Source: Leucaena leucocephala | Taxonomy: Eukaryota > Streptophyta > Magnoliopsida > Fabales > Fabaceae | Direction: 5' to 3' | Assembly (NCBI GenBank): GCA_037074615.1 | Contig: CM073535.1 | Span: 14,547,001-14,611,000 of the forward strand | DNA: 64,000 nt | In this document: positions 37,901 to 48,090 of the stretch, in pieces | Position numbering within the stretch: the first letter of the stretch is position 1 | How the letters are laid out: every line of letters starts with the position of its first letter | Position numbers and translations under genes: made by a program | The notes under the pieces: model-generated | What the model was told of the DNA's origin: nothing | Databases searched by the model: none | What the model saw: the letters and a program-made list of their open reading frames with translations, nothing else

Positions 37901-40683
37901 AATAAAAAACATGTATAATCATAGGCATATTTCGCACTAAGCTATTCGAAAAAAAAAAAATTAAATAGATAGTATATCTAAACAACAAGAGGGTCCTATA
38001 GAGAATCTCCAATTGAATTAAAGGAATTCTTTTATTTCCAGTTTTGCCTAACTTATGAGATTGCTAGGGTATTTATCGAGAGAAGTTACAACAACACTAA
38101 AATCTAAAATTTCCTAAAATAAACTTTAGAAACATAATTGAACATTGGTGGATCTATAGCAATCATATTGACCATATTTAGCTACTGACTCTTAAAAGAA
38201 TTAAAAATAAAAATATTCCAACAATTAATAATAAAATATGACTAATTCATCCTAACAGAATCATATTCAGTTGTTTTCCTCTTCTTCTGCATCTGGTAGG
38301 TCCTTAAAGGGTGGTTATGCTAACTTGGACTCTTATCATTACTCCCCTCGAGAAAAATGACTTGTCCTCAAGTCAAAATTGAGGAAATTGTGTAGCACTT
38401 AGATCATAAACTTCCCAAGTCATGTCTTTTAGTGGTCTATGTTCCCATTGGATTAAAAGTTCTACTTTACTATCAGTAGTTCAACGGTAGTTTAACACCT
38501 TTAATGGAAAGCATCAACTCCATACTATAAAACAATGGGAATGCAGCAAGAGTAGTTGATGGCTTTTGACTGAATACAGGGCAAATGAGGAAAACATTAA
38601 AAATGGGATTAATTTTGGAACCTTGAGGGAGTTTCAATTCATAAGCCACCTGCCCCATGAGCCTAATAACCTTGTAAGGGCCAAAAAAGGCTGTAAAATT
38701 CCTAAAATATCTGAAATAAACTTTATAAACAGAATTGAATGTTGGTGGACCCCAGCAATCATATTGGTCCACTTATTCAACAACTGACTCTTAAAAGAAT
38801 TAAAAATAAAAACATTCCAGCAACTAATAACAAAATACAACTAATTCAGCCTAACAGAATCAGATTCATTCATTTGCCTTTTCTTTCCCTTTCGCTAGGT
38901 CCTTAAGGGGTGGTTATGTTGACTTAGACTCTTGTAAAAACATTTTTTGTTACATAATTCTTCAACAAAGCAAGGAGAAACCAAGTTTAGACAAAGCAAA
39001 CTCTCTCTCTCTCTCTAACACACAGTTAGCACAAATCTTGATCCAAACAATCATGATACTATTGATATGGTGTTTTGGTATCAAGTTCCTGACAAGTAAA
39101 ATTTTATTAACATATGGATATAATTAGAACCACAATACTCAAATAAATGTGGGAGCAACAACTGACTGAAACCACAAAGTTGACAACATCAAGTTTGAAA
39201 CAAAATAAAGAGTAAGAGTTTGAATAGGGGCGTTTAAACTTAGATGCATTCTATTTGTGACTGTAATTGTGCCAACTCCACACATACGGATCCAACATAA
39301 ATGAGGCCTATTTCTCTCTTCAAATCTTTACTAAAGAAAAATCATGCCATAGAAGTCGAATATTAAAAATATTGTCTTACTGAACAAAAATAAAGATAAC
39401 AATAAAATGAAATTCATCTATTGAATAATGCAAAGGATAGCCAATGAAGCATATATTCAAAGAAATTCCTCGAACACAAAAATAATCATTGTCTAAGCAG
39501 CTTTAAAAAGAAAAAAAAGAAGAAGAGGAATTTATAAATGGTGTGAGAATTATACAGCCATTTCCCTTATTCATAACAACTTAGGCAGGAGGAATCATTT
39601 GGTAAATGAAAATGAATTAAGAGATAAAGAAAGAAAAAAATAATTTTATAATTTGAAATTCTGTTGTCTCTCTAAAATGAGAAAAGAAAAGCAAAGCTAC
39701 AATTAAGTAGAGATAAAATCATTATAACAAATATTACATATCTCAATTTTATGTACAATATAGAAAGAATGCTGTTTAATGATTGTTACTAGTTGAGGTT
39801 GTGAATCACTCGTACAAATATGTGCAATCTACCTAGCCGAGGAAGAAAATTTCAGCATCCCATTACTCACTAATAAGTATGCAAGGATTTTAACTTTCCA
39901 CTACACCTTTAGTTATATGGATCAGTAACGACCATCCCAGAAATAGGATAATAACACAATATGTAATATGTAATATTCTTATAGTCTTCTTCTCAATGGC
40001 ATTCAATTTGCATTCCAAAAAACAAAACATAAATTTAATTTGAATGTGAAGATAGCTGCATTATGAAAGTTACATACAGACTATACTTAACCAACTAAAA
40101 AACCCGGTCCTCAGTAGTGCAAGAAATAATACTGCATTGATATTCTAAACAGTTTGACCAAGCTTGCCCAACCCTTCCATCAGTATTCCAGTCTAGAAAT
40201 GAACTTTGCGGGTTGCATGCCAATAAGAAATTGAGAAGAACTGTACCGCACAGAAGTGCATATCCTCCCTTACCACCAGATAAAAAGAAAAGAAAACACA
40301 AAATAAAATAAAAACAAAAAAACAAAAAATAGTGTTTCCAACATGAGTGAAAATCTGCTGGAAACCCAGTTACAACATAAAATTAAAATATTGCAAAATA
40401 AGTAAATAAGAAACGAATACATTGCTAAGGCAGATCATGCACACCCATATGAAATAGTTGAAAATGTTAGAGACACAATTGAATCTACTAATTGTATAAT
40501 AGAAAACAAGCGTTGCCAACCTTCAATGCCAGAGTGATAAATTCCGAATCCAAACCAATACAAGTAATTGTTGATAGGGGTGAGATCGTACACATTCAAC
40601 ACAAGGAGGGTCGTGTGCACTTCTCCGACTTTGCCATCACCTTTAGATGTCGAATTATAGGAGATTGTTGTTCCCATTCCCAC
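34921..40683 (-). CDS. DeSI-like protein with PPPDE domain, four exons
   Basis: Exons on minus: 40683-40521, 36108-35821, 35264-35184, 35063-34921. All three introns are GT-AG, phases match, and the 675-nt CDS encodes 224 residues with no internal stop. The PPPDE domain spans roughly residues 26-151: LVLNVYDLTPINNYLYWFGF, then the putative catalytic His50 in GIYHSGIEVHG, the VFEVEPRKCPGF block, and the putative catalytic Cys124 in HLISKNCNHFTDD, closing with RIPSWVNRLAKLG. A tail follows, starting ALCSCLLPESLQ and rich in acidic and Ser/Thr residues. PPPDE proteins are papain-like cysteine isopeptidases; animal DeSI proteins remove SUMO, and the plant substrate is unknown. Intron 1 is 4.4 kb and transposon-filled. 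The ATG at 40683 was chosen because it gives a 25-residue N-tail of usual length. This is the only intact host gene in the window; a CACTA element lies 638 bp upstream. Confidence 0.93.
36109..37754 (-). other. First part of DeSI-like intron 1
   Basis: Non-coding apart from small chance frames (for example 37167-37445). A (TC)10 microsatellite sits at 36481-36500. I see no conserved protein motif or terminal repeat. Confidence 0.5.
36481..36500. repeat. TC microsatellite
   Basis: Ten uninterrupted TC units in intron 1 of the DeSI-like gene. A shorter CT run of eight units occurs at 39001-39016. Confidence 0.95.
37755..37960 (+). mobile_element. Probable tRNA-derived SINE
   Basis: It has an internal RNA polymerase III promoter: box A TAGCGCAATAG at 37762-37772 fits TRGYNNANNNG exactly. 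Box B GTTCAACAG at 37803-37811 fits GWTCRANNC with one mismatch, at normal spacing. About 140 bp later comes a run of 12 A (37949-37960). No clear TSD was found, so the ends are approximate. It lies next to the LTR relic in intron 1, antisense to the DeSI-like gene. Confidence 0.55.
37965..38945 (-). mobile_element. Chromovirus (Ty3/Gypsy) relic in intron 1
   Basis: Read on minus: a partial LTR (about 38945-38698), a pol C-terminal piece (about 38697-38350), a purine-rich tract (TTCTCGAGGGGAGTAA), and a second LTR piece starting TGATAAGAGTCC (about 38345 leftward). The two LTR pieces share AGTC-AAGT, CATAACCACCC-TTAAGGACC and TTTTAATTCTTTTAAGAGTC. The pol piece reads FFGPYKVIRLMGQVAYELKL and PQGSKINPIFNVFLICPVF. 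After a frame change it continues ELLIQWEHRPLKDMTWEVYD, the chromodomain that follows integrase in chromoviruses. The rest of gag-pol is deleted. It has the same strand as the gene. Confidence 0.8.
38946..40520 (-). other. Remainder of DeSI-like intron 1
   Basis: AT-rich intron sequence without recognised repeats. The small frame at 40095-40325 has no domain. Confidence 0.5.
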
Positions 40684-41317
40684 CGATACCCTATGAATTT
40701 AGGGAAAACTTGCCAAATCGATGAGGGATTCTTTTTCAACTCATTCCAACAAGAAAATATTTTTTAACCTCAAAGATCCATCTCTTGCCAGAGACAAAGA
40801 AATACTTTAGACTTTAGGCAAATATGAAAAAGACCACTTTAATGGGAATAAACAACCGACGGCAATAATTGTGTTAACTTTTTGGATCACGAGACGCATT
40901 TAGCACACACCAAAATGTAGTTTCCTAACTGAAAAACAAACATGACATGGAAAAAATTGAAATGGCATTTTCCCTCAAAACATTACGTGAGACGCATTAA
41001 GGGAAAATTACTACAAAGTTTTGAGGAAGAATTAAATCATAAAAAGGTCATAAAATAATTAAATAATTAAATAATTCTAAAGTCCCTAGAGACTTGGTTA
41101 AGAGATTTTAAGTGTGCAATTACCAAGTTTCTCTTATTAATTAAAAAGAAATAAAGGACAAAGAGGGTCTATCCATGTGCTCATCTTCGTCATTACCATT
41201 ATTCTAGTTGAGCCTCTTGTCTTGATTGTCTCTGCATTTTTTAAGGTTCGCAACATCCATCTCCTTTCCTACCTAGGATATGAAAAAGTTTGTATCTTGG
41301 CATGAACTTTTACTACA
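40684..41317 (-). promoter_or_regulatory. Upstream region of the DeSI-like gene
   Basis: The 634 bp between the start codon and the CACTA TSD must hold the 5' untranslated region and the proximal promoter, unless there is an upstream non-coding exon. A repeated AATTAAATAATT stretch lies near 41055-41080. No TATA box could be assigned with confidence. Confidence 0.4.
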
Positions 41318-41338
41318 TATCACTACAAAAAAAATGAG

Positions 41339-41595
41339 TTTCAGTGGTGACATTTATCGCCGCAGAAGGTTTAACAGTCGCCGCTTAATCACTATAGTGG
41401 CGACATTTTGTCGCCGCTAAGTCGCCGCCTATGAGACTGTCGCCTATACATATTTGCGGCGACAAATAAAAGTCACCGCCTAAAGATGAATTAGCGGCGA
41501 CAAATCTGTCGCCGCCTAAAGATCATTCTGCAGCGATAAAGATGTCGCCGCCTAAGGATGATTCTGTGGCGATATAGTGTCGCCGCCTAAAGATA
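41339..41595. repeat. CACTA subterminal repeats, left end
   Basis: At least eight copies of GTCGCCGC or its inverse GCGGCGAC, many paired as GCGGCGACA with TGTCGCCGC a few to about 20 bases apart, so they can form short hairpins. Some copies carry transitions (AGTCACCGCC, TGCAGCGATA). In En/Spm such motifs bind the regulatory TNPA protein. Confidence 0.9.
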
Positions 41596-41775
41596 GAAAA
41601 ATGAAAATTATTTTTTATATTTTTTTCAATAATTTCTGTAATATGAAAAAATATAATATAATAATTAATAATTAAATAAACTCTAATATAATAATATTAA
41701 TAAATATTTTTATTATCATCTAAAATATGAAGATATTTAAAATTACAATAACATTGTTTAATTTATACATAAATT

Positions 41776-43480
41776 TTATGTAGAAGGTTCAATCCTATGA
41801 CTAGAAGTAGCCCCATGTGGTTGTCCTTTCTGCATCAAGGTAGAGAATTGAGCTTGTATTCTTTGCTCCATTTGTTCCATTAGTCTTTGCTCGAACTGCA
41901 CACGTTCTTGTTGTATCTTTTCACGTTCTTCTTCCATCTTTGCACGCTCTACTGCACGCTCAGCCTCTATTTTTTCTCTCCTCTTGAAATTTTTTATCAA
42001 ACTCTTCCTGCAGTTAGGCACGCACACTCTCCACAACTGAACTATCAGTAGATTGATGGCGATTTCTCTTCATTGAAGGTTCCGCTCCATACCCTTTCCC
42101 TCTTACATACCCCGACCTCTCACCAAGAACTGTCGCCAATATTTTCTCTGACGTCATTTGAGCATCACTCTCTAAATCTTGATCTTGTTGTTGAGAAAGT
42201 TCTTGCATACGACTCTATAATAAAAACATAAAACTGTTAGATTATTGATAATAGTAAATGAAAATAAGATATTAAATAACAATGAGTACATGAAGCTGTT
42301 CAGAGTGTGGGTCAGCCCATACTACTTGTCCGTCTAATGTCTTCCTAGTATGCGTTATCTCCCACAACTGGTCAGGAGGAATAGGTTGTCCAGTAGTAGG
42401 ATCTCTCTACAAAATAATAACATACGAGAAAATGCAAAAATTAGATTTAAAAAAATGATTGAAAATTTAAAGTATAGTGATGATAGATTGAACTTACACT
42501 AGCATACTCAATCTCTGCAAATGATCGAGGACCACAAGTATATTTAGTTATTTGTTTTTCTCGATTTATCATGTTCCTTCTACTTTTATTCTACAACAAA
42601 ATGTAGTAACTAATAAGAATTTAATAATTAGAAAAAATATAATTTATTTAGAAGGATAGTGAGATACCTTAAACATGTCAGACTTAAAATATATTAATAA
42701 CCACTCCCAATCTTCAAAACTAATAGTTTGAGGAGGATCAACCAACCTATCCTCATCAGTCTCATTTTTCTTATAGTGAGAGTGCAAATTGTTCTTCCAA
42801 TTTCTGAATGCATTTTGTAAAATAATTGATATAGCTATATGAAACTTTTCTTCACTAATTTCATCAGCAGGTTTAAATTTATCCTGTAACAAATAAATGT
42901 AAACACTTTGTCTAATAATAAAAATAAACTTAAATAAGTATACAAATTTGACATAAATACCTTTATTTTTAAAATCATATCTTGGCCATATTTTTCAAAA
43001 ATATTCTTCCAGCTACCTCCACCATCCCTGAACGAGATTGTGGTTCTAAGAGTCAAACCACAATAATTAGAAAAGTCTCTTGCTTCTGGACCAATTGCTC
43101 TTGACATTGAATCTGAAAATTTGATTCGAATCTTCGTTCCTTGTGCAGTCTTTAAATTCACATTAACAGACTTGTAAACTCCTCTACGCTTGTTGATTGC
43201 AGTAGAAGAGCCTAGCATTGAAGTTGAATTATAACAATTAAATGTTACAAGCGATGTAAATCAATTATTACAAAATTGAAACAAACTTACCTGCACTACT
43301 ATTTTGAGTATGGGGAGTAGGAGGAGAGTTGACAGGCATTTCTTGAAATTGCTGTTGCAGTAGTAGAGGTGAAATATCATGTCTTAATTGAGGTGTAGAG
43401 CATGTACCTCCACTATTTGTGTTGTCATTAGATCTAACAGAAAGACTTTTCCCACCTCGACCTCTCTTTAATCCTGACAT
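41776..43480 (-). pseudogene. Second CACTA gene (Ptta/En/Spm, TNPA-like), nearly intact
   Basis: Six exons join in frame: 43480-43291, 43211-42961, 42883-42668, 42590-42498, 42406-42290, 42214-42014. Introns are 75-91 bp, all GT-AG. This gives 355 residues: a basic N-terminus (MSGLKRGRGGKS), a Gln/Pro-rich part, then the plant transposase (Ptta/En/Spm) region with INKRRGVYKSV, EARDFSNYCGLTLRTTI, KFHIAISIILQNAFRNWKNN, YTCGPRSFAEIEYA and GQPIPPDQLWEITHTRKTL. A TAA at 42016-42014 ends it. It sits where LQEEFDKKFQEER should continue, and one further frameshift later the frame reads KIEAERAVERAKMEEER, a Glu/Arg-rich coiled coil ending at 41776. So the last exon is broken by a nonsense codon and an indel, while the DNA-binding part is complete. 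Related proteins bind subterminal repeats. Confidence 0.8.
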
Positions 43481-43567
43481 ATCCTACAAAAATATACATT
43501 TCATTTAGAAAAAAACAATCAATCAAACAATAATCAATGTAGATAAAATATATCATATCAATTAATT

Positions 43568-45962
43568 TCATTCATTTGAATCTTCTATCGCACTGCCACT
43601 TTCATCAATGTCTTCTGGTTCATCTGTTTCTTCTATTTCAATGTTTGTGTCACTTTCTGCTTCAGTATCAATATCAAAGTCGTCAAGCAAATCCTCTTCA
43701 TCACTGAAACCAGTATTTATGGCATTATTTTGATGAATTTGTGATGATTCTCCTTGAGCTAAGGTATGCATTTGTTCATCTTCTCCATATAAGTCAATGA
43801 TAATATCATCAAGTTGTGTTGGACTCGCACGATACACATTTAAGTCTACCACCAATTGCTGATAAGGTTCTTCAACCATAGGATCATGAACCACACTATG
43901 ATCAATAGCATTATCAACTGGTACGTTGAACAAGTCACGTGGGTTTGTTTTGACAACAACGAGCCAACCGGGTACAACAATGTCATCCACGTATTGTAAT
44001 TAGGAAGATCTCTTGCAATAACACATGGTAATCATGACTCTTCAAACCAAACAATTTTTGCTCCTGAATGTTGACACATCTTGAAATATTAGATGAAAAA
44101 GTATCAGGCACTCTTACGTTAGCCAAGAATTGTAAAAGGGATTGTTTGTTCTCAGGAGACAATGTGTAAGGAGCAAGAGGAATATAAACATTATCACCAT
44201 CTTCAACTGGGTGCATATCACTCCTAATACCTAAGTCCATCAAGTCGTACCTACTTTTAACTGTGTCCTTCGTCTTTCCAACCAAATCCATCACCGTGCA
44301 CACAATGTTCTGAGAAACATTTCTTTCTATGTGCATCACATCAAGATTATGTCGTATTAGCAAGTACTTCCAGTAAGGCAACTGGGAAAAAAAACTTCTT
44401 TTTCTCCAATTGTAAGCATTATTTTGTGTATGCCGCTTTCATTTTGTACCCTTGCCAAATGTCACATCACCTAAGTGTTGAAGTTGCTTGAGCACTTCAT
44501 CTCCAGTCAATGCAACTGGTGGATCCATATGCTCTTCTTTACCATCAAATGATACCTTATTTTTGCGCTATGGGTGATTTTGTGGAAGAAAGCGTTGATG
44601 CCCCATGTAAGACAACTTGCTCCTTATCGAAATATAGTGCGTGTCTTTGTGGCAGCATGGACAAGCAAGTTTACCTTTGGTTGACCACCCTGAAAGGTTT
44701 CCATATGTGGGAAAATCATTTATAGTCCACAATATAGCGGCATGCATGATAAAATTTGATTGACAATACGCATCATACGTCTGTACCCCTGATTCCCACA
44801 ATTGCTTTAACTCCTAAATCATAGGTTGAAGATAAACATCTATGTCATCACCTGGACATTTTGGACCAGGAATAAGAAGTGTCATCATGAAGTATGGGCT
44901 TTTCATACAAAGCCATGGTGGCAAGTTATATGGCACTAACACAACAGGCCATATACTATGATTAGCGCTCATATTCCCGAATGGTTGAAATCCATCACTT
45001 GCTAAACCCAGTCGAACACTTCTTGGATCAGCAGAGAAGTTAGGGTACTGGTTGTCAAATTGTTTCCAAGCTAAAGAATCAGCTGGATGCCTCATTACCT
45101 CGTCATTTGAGTGTTTCTCCTTGTGCCACCTCATTTCTTTAGCTGTGTTTATTGACATATACAATCTTTGTAGCCTTGGTGTTATGGGAAAATGCCGCAA
45201 GACTTTATGTGGAACCTTCTTCCCTTTCTGTTTGTTTAAATTCCATCTAGGCATCTTACACTTAGGACATGATTCTGCATGTGTGTGCTCTCCCCAATAC
45301 AATATGCAATCATTCTCACAAGCATCAATTTTATGGTAATCTAAACCCAAGTCACGAATTATCTTCTTTGCTTCATAGAATGAAGTTGACACTAAAGCCC
45401 CCTCTGGGAGAACTTCTTTTAATAAGCCCAACAAGACATCCATAGATTTATCACTCCAATGGTTAAGGCATTTCACTTGAAGCAACTTTACAATGAAAGA
45501 AAGTTTAGACATCTTGACACAACCTGGATAAAGTTTAGTTTCAGCATCTTTTAACAAGTCAAAGAACCTTTTAGCCTGTAGATTAGGCTCTTCGCTGTCA
45601 CAGTGACTAGTATTTGTATAATCCACACATGGAACTCCATATGCATCGCATATCATCCTTGTAAAGTTTTCACTAGCAGTAGCATTCTCTTTGTCATTAC
45701 TAGAAGTTCTACAATCTGTCTGAAATCTTCTAATTTCCCCATGCAAGTCCCACACCGTATAACTATTCCAAAAACCCTTGCTCAATAAGTCTGTCCTGAC
45801 ATCTCTTCTCCCTTTAAATATAACATTCATGCATCTTCTGCAAGGACAACGCATTTGACTTCCCACGCCAGGTTGACTATATGCCCATTCTAGAAAAGCA
45901 TCAACTCCTATAATATATGATAGGTTGCCTCTATCTCTAATATGTAACCAACTTTTATCCAT
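43568..45962 (-). pseudogene. TNP2-type CACTA transposase, three stops plus internal deletion
   Basis: It starts at 45962 with MDKSWLHIRDRGNLSYIIGV, the transposase-associated domain (residues 1-76, zinc-finger-like CPCRRC, ending LHGE). The TNP2 domain follows with YWGEHTHAESCPKC, VRLGLASDGFQPFGNMSANH and PGPKCPGDDIDVYLQPMI; the D in SDGF and in DIDVYL are probable catalytic acids. In-frame stops occur at 44814-44816 (TAG), 44568-44570 (TAG where the family has Trp in NHPW) and 44439-44441 (TGA). Between them the frame still reads family sequence (SYMGHQRFLPQNHP, RHNLDVMHIERNV). After HVLLQEIFLITIRG a deletion removes the DUF4218 region. The C-terminus (GWLVVVKTNPRDLF, then an acidic tail) continues in another frame to 43568. 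Confidence 0.93.
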
Positions 45963-47545
45963 TTATATTCCCTAAATAGTTAGACCTAGGATACAACAAC
46001 AAAAGCCAACAAACATATCAGTAATATAATGAGGTAATGGATCCACGCAACATCAATTTAATATTATAATAACTAAACTTTATTGATTAAATACATCGTT
46101 TCTCTATTAAGAAACAACAATATTATTCAACAGTTAAATAAAAGTAAACACAATCATACCCTGAAGACTCAATCAAAATACAATTCGTTAAATCCATGAT
46201 CAAGTCCAACCAACTAACTTGATTAGTTTAAACTTCAAATGAACAGATTCACAATGCAATTACTCCAATTTAATCAAGGAAAAATAAGAAATAAATCTCT
46301 ACTTTACAAGTTAATTGGGCAATGAACTTGAAACTTCAAGTCCTTAACTTCAATTAATTTAAGGGGAAAATACCAAAATACTCTTAATAGGTAGTAGATG
46401 CCAAAGGAAATGTAATTGCACATGACGAAAATTGATTACACTTGCCGAAAGTAACTTGCATATCATGGAAGCTAGTTTCATCTTACAAAGATGACTAACA
46501 TATTGGTTCATGATGCATATTTCAGAAAAGTCACTTGCATATTATAAACTTCCTTATTATGTAAACGAACTTCCCTAGTGTACAAATGAACTTTCTCATT
46601 TTGCAAATGAACTTCCCTTGCATGCAAAAAAAGCTGAACTATTTCCCAACTGCAATTACAATTAGGATACAAGGTTAAGACACCAGAAAATTTTATTTTA
46701 CATATTTCTTATTAAAATTTTATAACCTCACTTCTTTAATCTTTTTAAATCAAACCTAGAAAAAATTTCTTTTCCTAATGACACTTAAACATGATTAAGA
46801 TTATTCTCAATCATTATTCCGCCTATACAAATAAGACCTTGAACACATGTTATTTTAGCATCAACATTTTTTCATATCCTAAATGAAAATAGTCTATTAC
46901 AATTCCATTTTATGAATATGATTATCCTATTATGATGGGAAACATGGAATAAGATATTAAAAATACATGCATTTCACAAGTCACTAGCTTCTGCAACTTT
47001 GAAGATCATACATATACTACGCGGCAATGCAACTTCAGAAGCTGTGAATAAATTTATCAACAATGACGCAGCATTACAGAATAGACAGGCATACATAGTC
47101 GGTGGCATTACAGAACAGGCACAATACAATACGTGTATTTCCCAAATTCACAAAAATTTCCCAAATTTCCCAACAACGACAGCGACAGAGGTGAAAATGA
47201 CTGGACTTACTGTGAATGACGCCGATGGTCTGAGGTGATCGATGGGGAAGAGACCAATTTTTCAAGCGAAGCGACTCTGAAGCTGAGGAGGAGTGACGGA
47301 TGAGCGATGTGTATTTCAGCCTCAACAGAGCGCTGACTGCTAACGGTGAGGGGAACTCACACTCGTCAAGGAAGGATGACGACTTGCACAATGACAGTGA
47401 GGAGCGACTTCATGAACGACGGTGACCATCAACTGGGAGCACGACCACCGCCTACGTGAGGAAAGGAGCTCGACAGCGCCGCTGGGTTTCAACCTAACTG
47501 ATGAAGAAATGAGTCGCGAGGAGGGGCAGGGGAAAGGGTATTTAA
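45963..47545 (-). promoter_or_regulatory. Leader region of the CACTA transposase
   Basis: Non-coding DNA between the TNP2 start codon and the right subterminal repeats, expected to carry the element promoter. 46550-46630 contains about three imperfect copies of a unit ending AAACGAACTTCCC or AAATGAACTTTC, spaced about 27 bp. 47200-47520 is richer in GC than the surroundings. Confidence 0.5.
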
Positions 47546-47790
47546 AACGTATTAGCGGTGACTTTGTGTTGTCACCGCAGAAAAGTGTAGCCAAAATTAT
47601 TTATTTTAATTGCTTCTGCGGCGACAAAGAAATGTCGCCGCTGAAAGTGTTCTCTTCAGCGGCGACAAAGTAAAGTCACCGCTAAAAGTCCTTTTTTCGC
47701 GGTGACTTTTTTGTCACTGCAGAAACTCAAGACTTTCAGCGGCGACAATTAGAGTCGCCGCTGAAAATCTTTAATCAGTCGTGGCCAAAT
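47546..47790. repeat. CACTA subterminal repeats, right end
   Basis: At least eight copies of GCGGCGAC / GTCGCCGC and their transition variants (AGCGGTGACTTT, TGTCACTGCAG), arranged as inverted pairs, mirroring the left end. Confidence 0.9.
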
Positions 47791-47811
47791 CTATATCTTT
47801 TTGTAGTGTAT

Positions 47812-48090
47812 GGGAGTATATGCATGAAGGATATCGTTCAAGAGTGGAATAGAACTTGAGGCTTCAACTTATTTGTGAGCCATCCACACTGAACCAGTTA
47901 CATGTAAAGCTTGTGTTGAATGTGTCCCGTCTTTATCATTTAACTAGGGGTTTAATCATGTGTAGGTATATTATGGATGGCTTACTTTGTTTTGGCATGG
48001 TTAACTGAGAATGAATAAATATAGTGCAAAGTTTTTGTAGTTAAAAACCCTGTTATGAGATGACAAAATGTGTTGTTAATACCCACAAGT
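47812..48090. other. Short unassigned flank right of the CACTA element
   Basis: No repeat or coding signal recognised. It separates the CACTA element from the next LTR and is probably old host sequence upstream of the DeSI-like gene. Confidence 0.4.

Larger units (their letters stand above)
41321..47808 (-). mobile_element. Full-length CACTA (En/Spm) DNA transposon, TSD TAT
   Basis: Both ends are present: CACTACAAAAA at 41321 and the inverted TTTTTGTAGTG ending at 47808. They are flanked by the 3-bp duplication TAT (41318-41320 and 47809-47811), the size expected for CACTA elements. At 6488 bp it has GC-rich subterminal repeats at both ends, a TNP2-type transposase gene and a second Ptta/En/Spm-type gene, both on minus. 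The transposase is broken, so the copy could move only with help from another element. The ends look intact. Confidence 0.96.

Noticed and set aside
40095..40325. Possible extra exon of the DeSI-like gene (76-residue frame)
   Set aside because: The four chosen exons already give an uninterrupted family-length protein with matching phases; this frame has no PPPDE similarity.
45052..45339. Plus-strand ORF of 95 residues opposite TNP2
   Set aside because: Antisense shadow of the conserved transposase coding region.
46999..47673. Open frames on both strands in the CACTA leader
   Set aside because: They run into the subterminal repeats, lack known domains and sit upstream of the TNP2 start codon; likely by-products of higher GC content.
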